From NCBI RefSeq assembly GCF_035594125.1, contig NC_087190.1:9332604-9396603 (forward strand): a stretch of DNA of 64,000 nucleotides, written 5' to 3'. This DNA comes from Scylla paramamosain. Lineage: Eukaryota > Arthropoda > Malacostraca > Decapoda > Portunidae. Each line of letters starts with the position of its first letter. Position 1 is the first letter of the stretch. Shown here in pieces: positions 63,223 through 64,000 of the stretch. The translations under genes and the position numbers were made by a program. A model generated the notes under the pieces. The model worked only from the letters and a program-made list of their open reading frames with translations, was not told the origin of the DNA and ran no database searches.

Positions 63223-64000
63223 GAACAGACTTGTCCATAAGTGGTAAGTGGTAAGTGCGCTCACTTCAGAGTCTAGTCTAGACTTGGTTAAAAGATTAAC
63301 TAAATATAGGAATAAAATAGACCCTGTAAAGTATTCACAGCAATCAGGCTTTTGTTTGTAAATAAAGTGCGAATAGCTACGAGCAAGGGGACAGCTACGA
63401 ACACGATACTGGGAAGCGACACTTGCACCAGCGCACCATGGCATTCGTTTCCAAGCCTCGCTCCCTCCTCTCTTTCTCTCTTTCGTAGCACAGAAATGTT
63501 TCTCTATAAAGTACTTTTACGAAAACGTAAATAGTGATCAATGATAGATAAAGCAGGAAAAACAGATGAAATTTTCAGTTTCATATTTTTTAAGATATTT
63601 AATCCTTAGGATTACCTCCTTTTGAAAATGATTTTATTTTCATGAAACATTTCGTAATCAAATACTTTTTTAGCAATTATTTTTCTTTACTTTTCTTTTT
63701 TTTTATTATTATTCTGGTGCGTGAAACTAATGTTCTTAGTTTAGTATACGAAGAATTTTGGACACATGGCAGCTGCTGACAACTTTCTTAGTATGGAATT
63801 GCTCATGCAAAGTGAAGAACAGCGTATCAATTTCATGGTTTGTTAACATGGAATTAATATGAGTTATGAAGCAAAGAACTTCACCTTAGAGACTCTTGTG
63901 CACCGTTGGTAACGTCAAGGAAAAGAGCTCGGCATGGTGCCCTCTGAGTGGCCCAGACTCTTTCCCCGAGTGCCACTGCACTGCGCCTGGACACGGTTTG
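63223..64000. other. Intergenic, nothing recognised
   Basis: AT-rich, with short frames but no domain. 63224-63235 repeats part of the neighbouring A8 end (AGTTTGAGAACAGACTTG resembles AGTTGGAGAACAGACTTG at 63184). Confidence 0.35.

Overview
The window reads as nuclear DNA of an arthropod, most likely a decapod crustacean and perhaps a brachyuran crab. This rests on very long dinucleotide arrays (many (AT)n of 80-280 bp, plus (GA)n and (CA)n), a dense and diverse load of decaying retrotransposons, and two spliced exons of an ionotropic-receptor-like gene, a protostome chemosensory family. The species assignment is inference. I see no prokaryotic genes, CRISPR array, rRNA or tRNA gene.

Almost all coding signal is transposable-element debris. 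(1) Family A, a non-LTR element (APE endonuclease + RT with YADD, no RNase H seen), has about 13 copies or fragments on both strands (8.4, 12.4-15.7, 20.9-22.2, 25.2-29.9, 31.9, 38.5-41.1, 42.5-44.8, 58.5, 59.8-63.2 kb). Several are internally deleted, rearranged, or abut AT arrays at their 3' ends. (2) Family B, a Jockey-like element with RRM/CCHC gag, endonuclease, RT (YVDD) and RNase H, occurs at 15.9-20.9 kb (+) and 32.1-37.8 kb (-). The second copy is split by a roughly 0.85 kb fold-back element and by an AT-rich block that may be a small DNA transposon. (3) Families C (48.5-51.9 kb) and D (51.9-53.9 kb), both minus, are two further APE-type LINEs lying end to end. (4) Single fragments of other LINEs lie at 7.4-8.3 (GC-rich RNase H), 24.3-24.7, 46.2-46.6, 47.0-48.0 and 58.6-59.8 kb. 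(5) LTR elements: a Ty3/gypsy RNase H remnant at 6.6-7.2 kb, an envelope-like remnant at 9.0-9.8 kb, gag-like repeats at 0.15-0.64 and 2.85-3.42 kb, and a large Ty3/gypsy relic at 53.9-57.7 kb.

The most notable object is that relic. Its integrase lies between protease and reverse transcriptase (gag-PR-INT-RT-RH), the Ty1/copia-like order known for the Gmr1 clade of Ty3/gypsy elements, and its gag has SCAN-like capsid sequence. The cleanest insertion is an 823-bp hAT derivative at 61012-61834, with 14-bp terminal inverted repeats, a perfect 8-bp target duplication, and a leftover of the transposase C-terminus, sitting inside a family A copy.

The only likely host gene is the ionotropic receptor on the minus strand (exons 24839-25007 and 22758-23024). 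Its intron of about 1.8 kb holds a tandem duplication, GA and AT arrays and a LINE fragment. Its remaining exons were not found. No wholly new molecular system is evident; the interest lies in retroelement architecture and repeat-repeat interactions. All boundaries are from reading by eye and are approximate unless a terminal repeat or target duplication fixes them.
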